64,000 nucleotides of DNA from Phallusia mammillata (lineage: Eukaryota; Chordata; Ascidiacea; Phlebobranchia; Ascidiidae). The notes under the pieces are model-generated. The model saw only the letters and a program-made list of their open reading frames with translations. It was not told the DNA's origin and ran no database searches. The translations under genes were made by a program, and so were the position numbers. The stretch lies in contig QLIY01000226.1 in assembly GCA_003260075.1 (NCBI GenBank), forward strand, positions 124,001 through 188,000, written 5' to 3'. Numbering within the stretch: the first letter of the stretch is position 1; each line of letters begins with the position of its first letter. This document shows positions 1-12,800 of the stretch, piece after piece.

Positions 1-87
1 AGTATGTCATGCGATGATGCTGTTACTTGTTCTCCTATTGTTTTTCAACTTAAAGAGCTGGAAAATGCAGCAGAGTCTTACGTTTAG
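1..87 (+). CDS. 3' end of Ser/Arg-rich unknown protein, copy 1 (partial)
   Basis: The window opens inside a reading frame that ends in ...ENAAESYV and a TAG stop at 85-87. The same C-terminal peptide, with a single Tyr/Cys change near its start, closes the longer copy at 4276, so this is the tail of a second copy or allele of that gene. Function is not recognised. It is cut off by the window edge. Its 3' flank continues as a near copy of 4277-5970. Confidence 0.6.
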   Translation, partial: SMSCDDAVTCSPIVFQLKELENAAESYV

Positions 88-795
88 ATATTTCCTCAGC
101 TGCAGTATCTTTTTCCACTGTCTTTGACATTTAGACTTCACATTACAAGTAGTTTGATCCTATTCTCAAGCAACACCAAATTTAACAAAAATCGCCGCTA
201 TATTTTGCATTTGACTTGCGTACAAAAAAATTCCGTCGCATTTATGAATTATTCGCTGTAACGGACAAAAGTAATTGTAACACCAGAGTACATTAAACCA
301 GTTTTGTATATTTTGGGACAGGATTTGGTCGTTGATTATTACGGTACGCTTAATCTTCAAATGTCTGTACTGAGAATTTTTCTGTGTCCCTTGCACAGCC
401 ATTATTTTGTCATATATTTTCCCATTGAGGCGCTATAGGTTCCTTTCCAGCACTGTAATGTCGTCTTAATTCATCTTTGTGGAGGAAAACGGGACTAAAC
501 GATACAAAAAGTAAAAAAAGAACCATGAAATTATTTGAAAAAAAACTATATTGTACAATTTGTGATAGAAACAAAAATATCCTGAACTTCGGGGTTTAAT
601 CCTGTTCCCCTCCTTCGCATCGTTCCTTTTCATATTCTGCTTTGTTGCTCTTTTTTGCCCTCAATCATTCTCTACTCTCGCGCCTTCTTTTATTTTTTCC
701 ACATCAAGCCTACTTCTCAGAAAATTGTCTTTTGATTTTTTCATCACAGTCATGACGTCACTAGTCGTCACGTAATCTTACATACGTCACAGTTC

Positions 796-801
796 AATAA
801 A
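796..801 (+). terminator. Candidate polyadenylation signal, copy 1
   Basis: AATAAA about 710 bases after the copy-1 stop codon. It is conserved in the second copy at 4981-4986, just after a CRE-like TGACGTCA. It could be the 3' end of the plus-strand gene. Confidence 0.35.
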
Positions 802-1020
802 TCACTCAATGATCGAGTCAGTTTGCGTGCTTAGTTAAAAAAGAATAGATAATGTTGCAAAGTGTCCAGCAGCAGCATACCATTCTCTGGGTATTAATTA
901 GATGCACAGCATGTGAAAATTTTGTTCTTAGTTAAAGTTACATCTCTTATGTTGCAACTAAGGCCAGGTCCGTATCTAAAAGCCACGAGGTCAAAACCTG
1001 TAACTCAAAACTGCCTACAG

Positions 1021-1100
1021 CAGGGGTCCCCAAACTTTTTTTTAATAAGCACCAATTTTTATCAGACAACGACGCACGCAGACCAACGTTTTTTGCGAAG
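1021..1100. mobile_element. hAT-like terminal sequence
   Basis: The string CAGGGGTCCCCAAACTTTTT at 1021-1040 is typical of hAT-superfamily termini (Charlie-like) in animals. It is followed by a 'GACCAACG' stretch common in such ends. The other copy (from about 5205) has a degraded version. No matching opposite terminus or target duplication was found. Confidence 0.4.
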
Positions 1101-2319
1101 TTTTTAACTATAGAATCAGAACACATATACGGGATTTAAGGAAATCCTGGGATTTTATTGCCTCAGCACCATGTATACTATATTTACCGGTAAATAAGAT
1201 TCCACTAAAAGCTTTTGTGTGAAGTCGCTGCAACCCAAAAACCTAATCCAAACTATGGTGGGCCATACACTCTAAAAAAACTTCATTCATTTTCGTGAAC
1301 CTTTCAAACGATTGAAGGGGATTTTGTTTTTGTTTCAACACAATTCAAAACAAATGGAACCCGGAAGCAGCGGGCGTTTTTTTATCTATCGCGATTCGCC
1401 AGTAAGGGGTAATTTGTAAGAAATGTCAGCAGCATGTTTTCACTTTAGTAAATTTACTCGCAGTCTTACAAACTTTCTGAAGGCGTGGCATAAAAAAAAT
1501 TCGAGATATACTGCACCCAACCATTACAATAGAACAACATTTAAACCGTGGCTTTTTTTAGTCAGACTATATTTTATCTTCAGTAAAAGGCAGCAATACC
1601 ATGAAACGTACAGAAATCATCATATTGGAGATCGGTTTTTAAATATGCTTTAAGTTGATATAACAGTAGTCTACACTTATCCTACAAGGAAGAGTCGCCA
1701 ACTCGCCGGTACGGAAAGGGCTAAAGCACGGTCAATTTTGGTACAACGCTATTTGCAAACCTTTTTACTGCCACCCATGTCATGCTGAACAATACCGCAC
1801 GAAATTTAGATTTTAATAACCCCAAAAAACTTGTCTTCAATCGTTTTCCACACGACGTGTTTTGGTTAAGTTTGTTTATTTTTGAACTATGTACAAATGA
1901 TTAGTAAAGCACATTTTAAATACACAGTAAAGTCACCAAGCTATACCTACCATAAGCCAAGCTGCAAGGCAATTATATCAAACATACGGTATAATTACAG
2001 TAATCAGACAACTTGGTTACATTGACAATGTGTTCTACAAAATTACGATCAATCTATTTTAAGGTTTGGTAGACCTTAACATATTTACAACTGGCGAAAA
2101 GCAATTTGCAATACTATTAAACACAAATCACTACAGCTATCGCGGCGAAGCTAAAAGCGTGCTTTCTACAAAAACCGTTTGAAAGCCAAGACATAATCAG
2201 CAAACCACGATTTTGGCCCATCGGCAAGCGTAGAAACGATTAAACACCTTGACATGGAATTTACTGCTCAAAGTTCGCATCTGCACAAACAGCGGCACGG
2301 AGATCCACGAACATAAACN

Positions 2320-3106
2320 TGTGGCGGAGTTGCCAGGAGTCTTACGCCCACACGGTGTCACTGCGATGGCGAAAAGTCGAGCTCTGGAGTTTCGTCTGAT
2401 TCTTCGACGCCGATTCGCCATAGAAGAAGTCGGCCAAAGGTCAACGCCCTGACTGATGCCCTGAAAAGGTCAACTGCGGACGGAACGAGTCTGTTCAGCC
2501 TGAGTTTGCCTTCGAAAACTTCTATTACTCATACAACGACGAGTAACAAAGCTGAAACACCTGGTCCTCAAAACGAACCGAAACGCTCACAATTAAAGAA
2601 TGTGGACTCGTTGGACCGCCGCTTGCGATCATCCACTTGGGGGGGGGGTGATCGGAAACAAGAGGACAAATCTTCCGGTTCGGAGGCTTCAGAAAGCCCT
2701 AAAACACCGGTGAAATCCCTGACCCCTGTCAGCCCTATTATCAAGCCAAAATCCGCGTTTGTACCTTGCGAGTATACAGCGACCTTTTGTGGCGGAGTTG
2801 CCAGGAGTCTCACGCCCACACGGTGTCGCTGCGATGGCGAGAAGTCGAGCTCTGGAGTTTCTTCTGACTCTTCGACCCCGATTCGCCATCGCAGAAGTCG
2901 ACCAAAGGTCAACGCCCTGACCGATGCCCTGAAAAGGTCAACTGCGGACGGGACGAGTCTGTTCAGCCTAAGTTTGCCTTCGAAAACTTCTATTACTCAA
3001 ACAACGACGAGTAACAAAGCTGAAACACCTGGTCCTCAAAACGAACCCAAACGGTCACAATTAAAGAAGGTGGACTCATTGGACCGGCGCTTGCGCTCAT
3101 CCACTT
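2320..3106 (+). repeat. Overlap seam with G10 (2639-2648)
   Basis: 2320-2638 is repeated at 2788-3106 with a few substitutions. Exactly ten G's terminate the first copy. Confidence 0.8.
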
Positions 3107-3753
3107 CTGTACCTGGACTTGCTACGTCGCCGTGTCGGACTGGGAAAGTCGCCAACAGCAACTTTGACCGAGCCATGTCGGGTTCGGTTCGCGCCAGAAT
3201 CAACGCTTTCAACCGTGGTGACGTTAGCAATGCGTCACGTAAGATTTCGGAAACAGCGATTCGCGATGCGCTTTTGTANAAGATTTCGGAAACGGCGATT
3301 CGCGATGCGCTTTTGTATCAGCATCAGCAGGCGCGAAAAACCTCGATGCCAGCTTCGTTTGTGAACTTGGACACGATGTTAAAAGACTTTGAGTGTGATA
3401 GTTCGCAACGGCGCTCGTCGCGAAGGAGAAGAAAAGAAAACTTGGTTACACGCGACGATGGCGTGTATGCAAAACCCGTTGCAGTCACCCCGAACGAGCG
3501 CAGAAGCGATACTCACTCAGACGTTGAAAATGGACAGAGACGACTTTCAGATGAAGCGCTTTTAACGCTTTCTGAGTCCTTAGCGTTCGGCAATCGTAAA
3601 ACTCCGCGCAGTAGTTTCTCAAAACAGAATAGCGTTGGGAAACCTTCAGAACCAGAGATCGAGGGTACAAGTCCCACGCGGCGCAGGTCGAGACGAAAAA
3701 GAAGCGCTCGGCTATCACACGCCAACAATAACACAAATAACAACAATAATAAC
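2320..3753 (+). CDS. Ser/Arg-rich, probably disordered protein (broken, chimeric copy)
   Basis: A continuous plus-strand frame runs from just after the n at 2319 to the G10 run at 3754. The product is rich in Ser, Arg, Lys and Thr, has many SP/TP and RRRS-type sites, and has no predicted globular domain, so it resembles a phosphorylated C-terminal tail. The passage from CGGVARSLTPTRC to DRRLRSST occurs twice (2320-2638 and 2788-3106) on either side of a G10 run. ISETAIRDALL occurs twice on either side of the n at 3279. Both doublings look like overlapping contigs joined end to end, so the true protein is shorter than this frame. The 5' exons are not in the window. I do not recognise the family. 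Confidence 0.5.
3244..3315 (+). repeat. Overlap seam with single n (3279)
   Basis: About 35 bases (AGATTTCGGAAAC...TTTTGTA) are repeated directly on both sides of one n, with one substitution. This is an assembly join. Confidence 0.85.
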
Positions 3754-4174
3754 GGGGGGGGGGTCGATGCCAGCTTCGTTTGTGAACTTGGACACGATGT
3801 TAAAAGACTTTGAGTGTGATAGTTCGCAACGGCGCTCGTCGCGAAGGAGAAGAAAAGAAAACTTGGTTACACGCGACGATGGCGTGTATGCAAAACCTAT
3901 TGCAGTCACCCCGAACGAGCGCAGAAGCGACAACCATTCAGACATTGAAAATGGGCAGAGACGCCTTTCAGATGAAGCGCTTTTAACGCTTTCCGAATCC
4001 TTAGCGTTCGGCAACCGCAAAACTCCGCGCAGTAGTTTCTCAAAACAAAATAGCGTTGGGAAGCCTTCAGAACCAGAGGTCGAGGGTTCAAGTCCCACGC
4101 GGCGCAGGTCGAGACGAAAAAGAAGTGCTCGGCTATCACACGCCAACAATAACACAAATAACAACAATAATAAC
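3343..4174 (+). repeat. Overlap seam with G10 (3754-3763)
   Basis: 3343-3753 is repeated at 3764-4174. The second copy continues without any G run at the corresponding point. Confidence 0.85.
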
Positions 4175-4276
4175 AACAACCTTAAACACAGTATGTCATA
4201 CGATGATGCTGTTACTTGTTCTCCTATTGTTTTTCAACTTAAAGAGCTGGAAAACGCAGCAGAATCTTACGTTTAG
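3764..4276 (+). CDS. Ser/Arg-rich unknown protein, intact C-terminal end
   Basis: After the G10 run the frame restarts with MPASFVNLDTMLKDF, repeats the sequence at 3343-3753 with a few changes, then continues through an Asn-rich run (about 12 N with T) to ...LKHSMSYDD and ends ...ENAAESYV with TAG at 4274-4276. The preceding copy is knocked out of frame exactly at the G run, while this copy reads through the same point without G's. This is direct evidence that the run is a join and not coding sequence. It is probably the terminal exon. The gene converges on the IAP gene whose stop is at 6619. Confidence 0.6.
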   Translation, partial: SMPASFVNLDTMLKDFECDSSQRRSSRRRRKENLVTRDDGVYAKPIAVTPNERRSDNHSDIENGQRRLSDEALLTLSESLAFGNRKTPRSSFSKQNSVGKPSEPEVEGSSPTRRRSRRKRSARLSHANNNTNNNNNNNNLKHSMSYDDAVTCSPIVFQLKELENAAESYV

Positions 4277-6045
4277 ATATTTCCTCAGCTGCAGTATCTT
4301 TTTCCACTGTCTTTGACATATAGACTTCACGTTAGCAAGTAGTTTGATCCTATTCTTAAGCAACAGCAAATTTAACAAAAGTCGCCCCTAATTTGCATTT
4401 GACTTGCGTACAAAAAAATTTTCGTCGAATTTATGAATTATTCGCTGTAACGGACAAAAGTAATTGTAGCACCAGAGTACATTATACAGTTTTGTATATT
4501 TTGGGACAGGATTTGGTGGTTGATTATTACGGTACGCTTAATCTTCAAATGTCTGTACTGAGAATTTTTCTGTGTCCCTTGCACAGCCATTATTTTGTCA
4601 TATATTTTCCCATTGAGGCGCTATAGGTTCCTTTCCAGCACTGTAATGTCGTCTTAATTCATCTTTGTGGAGGAAAACGGGACTAAACGATACGAAAAGT
4701 AAAAAAGAACTATGAAATTGTTTGAAAAAAAAACTGTTGTTAGTTTTGTACAATTTGTGATAGAAACGAAAATAGGGGTTTAATCCTGTTCCCCTCCTTA
4801 GCATCGTTCCTTTCATATTCTGCATTATTGCTCTTTTTTGCCCTCAATCATTCTTTACTCTCGCGCCTTCTTCTATTTTCTCCACATTAAGCCTACTTCT
4901 CAGAAAATTGTCTTTTGATTTTTTCATCACCGTCATGACGTCACTAGTGTCGTCACGTAATCTTACATACGCCACAGTTCAATAAATCACTCAATGATCA
5001 GGTCAGTTTGCGTGTCTTGTCAAAAAAAGAATAGAGAATGTTGCAAAGTGTCCAGCAGCAGTATACCATTCTCTGGGTATCAATTAGATGCACAGCATGT
5101 GAAAATTTTGTTCTTAGTTAAAGTTACATCTCTTATGTTGCAACTAAGGTCAGGTCCGTATCTAAAAGCCTCGAGGTCATAACCTGTAACTCAAAACTGC
5201 CTACAGAAAGGGTGTCCAAACTTTTTTTCTAATAAGGACCAATTTTTATCAAATAAAGACGCCCGCGGACCAACGTTTTTTGCGAAGTTTTTCTTTAGTC
5301 GAACTATAACGGTACGCTTGTCTGGATAGGCAATACAAATTGGTGAGTTCAAGTGTTCCACTACAGTAACTGCGTGTAACGCAGTTAGTTTGGGTAAAAC
5401 ACTATTTGCAAACCGTTTCACTGCCATCAATAAATTCTACTAAACAGCGTCGTACGAAATCAAATCTTTCATACGCGGGAAAAAAACCTCTCTTTCACTG
5501 CTGTTATTCACGACGTGTTTTGGTTAAATTTGTTTATTTTTTAATCGTGCGCTACACAGTTAGTTGCGTACATTTTAAATATACAGGCTAATTATGAAGT
5601 CACCATGCCACATTTAAACATTCCAAAAACACTTCGATGCATTATGTACAAAAATCAGATGACTTGGTTACAAGGTATTCTACATAATTACGTTTACTCT
5701 ATCGTAAGATATGGTACCAATACATTTACAACCAGCAAAGAGAATTTACGATACTATAAAATCACTATGCATTACAGCAATTGATGCGAAGCAAATGAAG
5801 TTCACAAAATCCTTTGCACAAAAACCGTTTGAAAGCCAAGATGTAATCAGCAACCTACGATTTTGGCCCAACAGCAAGCATAGAAACGATTAAACACCTG
5901 GACATGAAATTTATTGCTTAAAGTTTGCATCTGCACAAACAGCGGCACGGAGATCCACGAACACAAACTATTACAAATCTAAATTTGGTCGAGACATTGT
6001 AAAGCGAACGTCTGTGGGCAGTTATGAGCTACAGAGCAAGTTTAT
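4277..6045. other. 3' flank between convergent genes; no gene seen
   Basis: Non-coding stretch matching 88-2318 up to about 5970. It holds an AATAAA at 4981-4986, a TGACGTCA near 4937, and a degraded hAT-like end near 5205. No open frame here shows domain or coding character. Confidence 0.5.
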
Positions 6046-6185
6046 AGAGCTCTTGCAAATGTATTTTTATTCCAACGTTTGAATAAAAATACAGGGGGGG
6101 GGGTAGTGATATGCTACATACCAAGATTACAGAGCTCTTGCAAATGTATTTTTATTCCAACGTTTGAATAAAAATACATTCAGTT
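6045..6185. repeat. Overlap seam with G10 (6094-6103)
   Basis: GAGCTCTTGCAAATG...AAAAATAC occurs before and after ten G's. The sequences just upstream of the two copies differ, as expected for two alleles. The second copy reads on without G's. Confidence 0.75.
6143..6180. terminator. Palindrome with AATAAA on both strands
   Basis: Arms 6143-6157 and 6166-6180 are perfect 15-bp reverse complements around an 8-base loop (CAACGTTT). AATAAA reads at 6167-6172 on the plus strand and 6151-6156 on the minus strand. It lies between two convergent genes (stops at 4276 plus and 6619 minus), so it could serve as a bidirectional polyadenylation signal. A second version at 6061-6092 belongs to the seam copy. 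Confidence 0.45.
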
Positions 6186-6618
6186 GAGTTTTTTTCGCCG
6201 GTGATACAAATCATGGAAGCACAATTGCCCTAAAATATTCACCAAGCTGGAAATAGCTGCGCAACGTTGGGACGTTAGAAGGCGCGACAAACGTAAAGGC
6301 ACAATTGGTGGATAGATGATAAACGCGCTGCAGCTACACCGTTACTAAGGCATTAGCCAGAAGGGCTTTTCAAACTTGATATTATGCCTGGCAGCAATAG
6401 CTTATATAGGCTACATACATCTATCGAATACTGGAAGGTGTATGTAACTTTAAAACGACACTGCCTATAGACTTTTGTTTCACTATGTCTAATAAACGTA
6501 TTTGTGTAGCAGTTTGTATTCGTAGATCTACGTGACGTTTTTTTGGTGCAGATACAAACTTTGAGCGACAAAAATCATGAAACGGTGTTTGGTCGTTTCT
6601 GTGCTTGCCGGGCCCTGT

Positions 6619-6818
6619 CTAAGACATGTAGGTACGGATGGCCTTCTCTATCTTCTTTCTGCACATCGGGCATTTCCTTAGAGCCTCTGCACACCTGACA
6701 CAGCTGCACAAATGACCACACGGGACAAATACAACATCCGCCATATTGTCGAGACAAATCTTGCATTTTCTTTCTTCTTGCAATTCTTGAATTCGTGCTT
6801 GCATTGAAGGAGTTTGTT
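6619..6818 (-). CDS. IAP exon 26: C-terminal RING finger
   Basis: Encodes [18 protein letters not shown] then a complete RING: CKIC, PCGH, CSC, VRC, KCPMC in the C3HC4 order and spacing of IAP RINGs, closing with AIRTYMS and a stop at 6619-6621. The acceptor is ACAG at 6819-6822. The exon takes one base from the upstream exon, giving codon GAA. All eight zinc ligands are present, so ligase activity is expected. Confidence 0.95.
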
Positions 6819-9800
6819 CTGTTTTTTTATGATTACAATGTTAATTTTCATAAACGTGTTGCAAACAACCACGTAACTGGGTTTACCACATATATATGGT
6901 TGTTAAACACAGTCAATTTTGCTTAGATTATGGCTGTATGAATCGATATGTTTAAACATGGACAATTCCCATTAAAAATGTACTTTGCATCTCTGAAAAA
7001 GTGATTTGTAACCATTTCCTTATTGGTATCTCTTGAAAATTACCTTTTACGTTCAGGTACAGAAGAATTTGATTAATTGCATATTTGGTTTGTATGCATT
7101 AGGAATTTAAATTCCAGACTGTAGTTTTTTGGTAAAAAATGTTTTATGACATGAAAAAAGTTGTGACCAACCGGATTTGTCTGTATTCCATGGCATTTTG
7201 CCAAAAATTTTTAATTCGTAGCCTAATATTTTGAAATCTCTACATTTCCTGGGATGCCTTTCACATCAGCCTAACGTGCACAAGGTTCAGCTATATTTTC
7301 TTTTTCACTCTAGGGGAAATGAGCAAGAACCTTTCCATAAATTAATTGAGATCTTGATTGTTTCTTTATAAGATTTAGGAAGCTGATGGCGTTTCCCAAC
7401 TTCAGTATCCCCAAAACCTATGGACTCATTTTTATGTAAGGTAGTACAACTACATATCATGTACTATCACCACTGTGTTTTGTGTTGCACCCTTTCTTCT
7501 GGCACCGGAAGTTATCCGACAGGGTTTCTTTTCCTGTGAAACCCAACACTCTTTCCACAACATGGGTGGTTAGCTTTTCAATCCCAACTTGACTGGTTCC
7601 ATCAGTGAAAGTTATTTTTCACGATATGTTTTTTCTTATAGGTAATAAATAAGTTTGTTGGCCTACCTTCAATTTCCATGGATGACTGTTCATTTGGTGC
7701 TGATGATTGTGACCCTATTAAAAAAGCAATTTCAAGTTTACTTTCTTTTATCATTCAGTTGACAATCGAAGAAGTAAAAAGTGGGGTGAGAATATGGATC
7801 CAGCTAACAAAAACAGACCAAACTGGTAAAGAACAATTAAGTCTGGAGTTTTTCAATTCCTATTGTCTAGTTGGAATTTTATTATTTGTATTGTTTTGTA
7901 TTTGAGATAGTAAAATAATGTCAAAAACAACAAGAAGTCAACAACTCACCAAAAATCTACATCTCATACATAATCACTTTGTCACCTCTTTAAACATATG
8001 TGTCCTCGCCTTGTGTGTAAATATATTTACTGTGGAGTTCTGCACTCTATTCATGCACTTACAGAGTACTAAAGGATTGTCACATAGCAAGTGATCAGTT
8101 GCTACATAATTACCTGAAACAATGTACAGGTGAAGAAAATCTAACTGCTTGAAATGCATTACCTGTGAAGGCACTTTTCCTATTGTAAATGCAAAGATTC
8201 TTCTTTGATAATTCCATGCTTTACTGCAAAATCTAAAATCCTTACTAACTAAAGTAAATGTCTGGGCTTAGCAATGAAATGTCTAGGCTTATCAAATAAT
8301 CTCTGCTTAACTTATGCAACTGCAACCCTTAAAAAGATTTTGAAAACCATCATAAAGATTTCAAAGCATCATCCAAAGAACCACAAGAGAAACAATTCTG
8401 ACCAATCAAAATTACCAGACAGATGGAAGAGTTCACAATCTTACCACCTAAGTTAGGCCGAGTGAAAGCTTGAAACAAAATTGATAATTAAATGTTTTTT
8501 CAGCAAATTGAATAGTGTATTTGGCAACTTGCCAATTTAGCCTATGTGACCTCAGATTTAATACCCAATGTTCAGTTCTTTAACGGTCCATTTCCCTTGT
8601 AGCTGTTAACTTGGTTATGCAGACTTATGAAACCTAAATTTAAAATGGGGAATCCATGTATCATGGCTGTTCTACATTAATAGTCTCTAGTTTGAAAGTA
8701 GACATCGAAACAAACTAATGCTTTGTCAAGTGATTACTTGTACTACTAAATGAAAACATAACAACAAATTTGCTTGTATTAATACTTGTCATTCGTTTTA
8801 AATTAGAAAACTTGCTCATGCTGATGTTTTATGAGTGCTTGGAAGTTAGGTTGTTCACACACTGTTATAAGCTGGGTTGCCATCAATGTAACACAATAAA
8901 ATGAGACAAATGAGACTGGCAATGGATTTTACACAAAAACATATTGAAGCCACTGATATTTGATTTCAAATGGTAAATTTTTACATTAAAAAAATCCTAC
9001 AAGTGAATCTAGTAACCTATTGTGCTAATAGTAAGGTGCTATATTGTATACAAGTTGTCATAAATGAAAATGACAGTGAACATCTAAGGTAAAATGAAAG
9101 ACCAAACGTATAAAAATAAGGGTGTGTGTCAGAAATAAGATAATTTCTTAGAAATAAAGACAGTCTAATTTATTTTCATGATGTACATCAAATTAAGGAC
9201 AGATAGGGAGGGTATGGCAACCTTGCTTTGAAGCACTCATAATTTTGTTGTGATGTGACATATTGTTTTATTCTGTGGGCAAGCCATACAAATACACAAC
9301 ACAACAATAACGCTTCTTCTTTCAAGTGCAAATAAATGTTATTTACACAACAGCCCCATACAGCACAGTATCTTGTGAGAACTTCATCTCCAGTGAAGGT
9401 CAACATGCTCTTCTTGGTTGTGATTAAAACTTGATGTTCATTGTGATAGTTTCATGCTTTTTCACGTTTTACCACAAACTAGTCATGCATTACATATCAC
9501 AAGTGTGTGAATCATGCAACACACATTTGTAAGTGATGTAAAACAACATGCAAATGTTTTGATCATGCATACAAATCTTATGAGATCTTCTAAACAGTTT
9601 CGAGACTCTCTGAATTGTTATTACATTCAGAGAACAGTTTAAAGAGAAGTTGAAATTGGAATGATATTATGAGCTTCCCTAATGTTGCCACCAAATTAAA
9701 AAAATATGTTTCAACCAATTACTTATTTAAACAAGTTTTAAATGTGCAAAGCTAACAAGAAATTTTGGAGGAGAACAGTTAAATTGATACTTTGAATAAA

Positions 9801-12800
9801 TAAAACTGCTGACAAAAGGTAAAAAAACATTCTTGGAAATCTTTTATTTTTGTACAGGCCAATAACATGTTAAACTGTTTTTTCTTGCTAAACAATTGTT
9901 TATCCCAGTAGACGAAGACGAATATCAATACAACACATCCAAAATTGATCTTAAGTGGCAAAGTCCTTTCAGTTGGTCTCCAATCCAGGTCTTCATCTAA
10001 CCATGTATTCAGCTTATGTTGGTAGAACAACCAATTTGGTCAAGCCAAATAATGACCTTTGCTTGAGTCTTCGTGAGTAACAACAACAGGATTGACACTT
10101 ATCCAATGTGAACCTGGAATCTAGTTTGCAATTTCTAAAAAACTTTGTCATGATACAAAAGGTCAGCTTTGCCTTTATCATTTGCTTCAATAACAAGTCC
10201 GTTAACCACATTTTTACAAAGAAACTTTGGCAGTGAAGTTTCAGTTAACATTGGTCAAATTTTTCATCACAAAGTATTTTTTCCAATGACCATTTTCATC
10301 TTTTGTGTATTGTTTTGGTCCAAAATGCTTCCAAATGTTTTTGTCTATTTACACTTTAATTGTCTATTTCAAATGATTTAATTGTCTATTTCAAAAAATG
10401 AAATTCCCAAACAAAGATAGAAATCAACTGCTTCGCTTTTTCTGGTATTAGTTCAATTTTCTGGTATTAGTTCAATAAAATCTCATACCACTTTGTGTAT
10501 AGCAAGTGATAGAGCCGAGCCTGTATGAAAATTAGAAATGTTTAAAATTTACCTTTCAGCTAACATCAAGGATACACTCCACACCAGTATTTAGTGTGGA
10601 CAAACTTGACACTGGTACAAGATTTTCACAGTTCCTCAGTTCCACAATCATCTTGAACTGTTGTGAATCATTTGCGCTTTTCGCATGTGGTTTTGCATTC
10701 ATCAAAAAATACCTAAATGACAATGTTCAGAAGCTGGTAGTTGAGTTACAAGTTAAATTGGTTCAGGGTTTCAGGTTTAACAACCCAAGTCCTAATAATG
10801 TGGGGCGTGGACTCAAGAAGATGCAAATCATTTTCACTTTTCCGAAATAGCAATCAAGCAGTTGAACAGACTCGGGGAACAATTTTCTGGCATTTAAAAT
10901 CCAAATGTTTTGTTTGACAAAAACAACAGTAATTAAAATTTAGTCAAGCATTCCAATTTAATGAATGAGTTTTTAAAATTAGTCAATGTGAAACTGTCAA
11001 AGGGGTATACAAACCCAATGGACACAGTGGTATGAGGCAAAACAGATGCTGCACAATTTCCTTGTCATACCAGAACCACAGCTTTTATGATTTACAATCA
11101 AATCCTGATGCTAATCTGTAGAGTAGAAATTTATGACATATGGCACAAAATAGTACAAGAAATAAAAATATGTAGGGGGGATGCAAGGTTGAATAATCAA
11201 GAATACAAAAAACAACAACAATGTACTGTCACAGAGCAACAACAAATAAAAATCAGTGTTTAGAAACAAACAACACAAAAAAATTGCAAAAAAGTCAATT
11301 TTCCAAACGAATGTTCTCTTATTCAGATCTTTCCTGCTTGTTACAATTTGTAGGATTCATGAAAATCAGTTTACGTTTAGGATGCATGAAAATCAGTTTA
11401 CTGCATCATTCTTTATGCAAAATGTAACTTTCAAACAATGTAGAGTCAGTTATGCAGATTGCTCAGATGCAAAAACAATTCCAAGTCCAGCAACTTCATT
11501 CATGCAACATTTTCCTCTTGTTCAATGATCAGAAGAAAATTAACTTCTATAATTCGGTCACTGTATAGGCATACGACAATTTTTTTAAAAATTTCAAAAT
11601 CCAATAAAGTCAATTTCAAAATCCAATAACAGACTCTCATAACCCCAGAGATTTTCCAATGTGTTCTTTCTTGTATGTTTTCGGATCTGATTGATGTGGT
11701 GACAACAAACACTTGGTACAACTTTTTTCCATACAACACAGTTGTACTGAGAAAACAAACAGATTTCAATAAATGGAACAGCAGATGAATTCTGTATAAT
11801 GACTGTATCCACGAAATCACATCAGCAAGTAAGAATCATCAAAGATAAGAAAAGGGGACAGTTTCCATACTTTTGTTGCAACATTTTGTAACTAGTGTAA
11901 GTCATATCTAGGAACACTTGACATGAACATGAAAAGTGACCTGTTCAAACCAAAAACTGCCCAAGAGCTGCAATGTTGTAAACAGTTCTGTAGCAGATGA
12001 TTTATCAATTTCTGTTTTCATCAACATAAAGTGTATTCCATTTTTCAGTGTTATCTGTTTCTGTTTGCAAAAAAGTTTGGAGATGAAACAAATACAGTTG
12101 TCTATCAGAAAGTTTGCAAAAGCAAGAAGAAAAAATTTCTGATCTAAATTGGACCCAAAATTACTCTGGAACTTTTCGCTTCCTAAACAGTCTACCTGTA
12201 ACTTAGACCATTCTTTCCTTACAATGTTTTTGCTTGCTAAACAAATATCTTCCTTTTATACACAGTTGACTGTAAGGCTAAACAATTCATTTTGAAAAAA
12301 TCAGGCTCCTACATTATAAAAACTTATGTCATAAAAAAATTGCTGCCTGAGTATGTGTCTAATTCTAACACAAATCTCACAATGCAAAAAGACTGTCTTT
12401 CCTAGTAACTACCTTCCTTTGGTACCATCTTTTAAATTGGGTGACAAGCAACTTAGAATTGTATAATTGCTACTGACCTGCATGCTCCTTTTAGCCCTGA
12501 GTAAATTAAAAGATATATGTTTGGTGTTATTAAACTAAAATTTTAAATTTTGCTAAATGGTAACCCCTGAAATAAAATGATAGATCCTAAAACTAAAGAA
12601 AGGGTTGAAGTTGAGCTATTTATAATATAAAATACAGATTCTGTATTATATACAAACAGCAGGGGAGACTGGGGATAATTCGGACACTGGGACACTCTGG
12701 ATACAGCATACAAAGCCATCCAAAAATATTGTGATATCTTTGATAAAATCCTCTATGCGTCGAATAAAAAGCAAATAGTTGTTTAAAACAAGTTTGGCTT

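Larger units (their letters stand above)
1..2318 (+). repeat. Large direct repeat of 4190-5970 (gene tail plus 3' flank)
   Basis: From 1 to about 1020 the sequence matches 4190-5200 with scattered substitutions and small indels. From about 1850 to 2318 it matches 5510-5970. Between these, copy 1 holds roughly 500 bases (about 1100-1690) not found in copy 2. The block ends exactly at a single n (2319), after which coding sequence resumes. This suggests an unmerged allele, although a true tandem duplication cannot be excluded. No other gene is visible in 88-2318. Confidence 0.75.
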
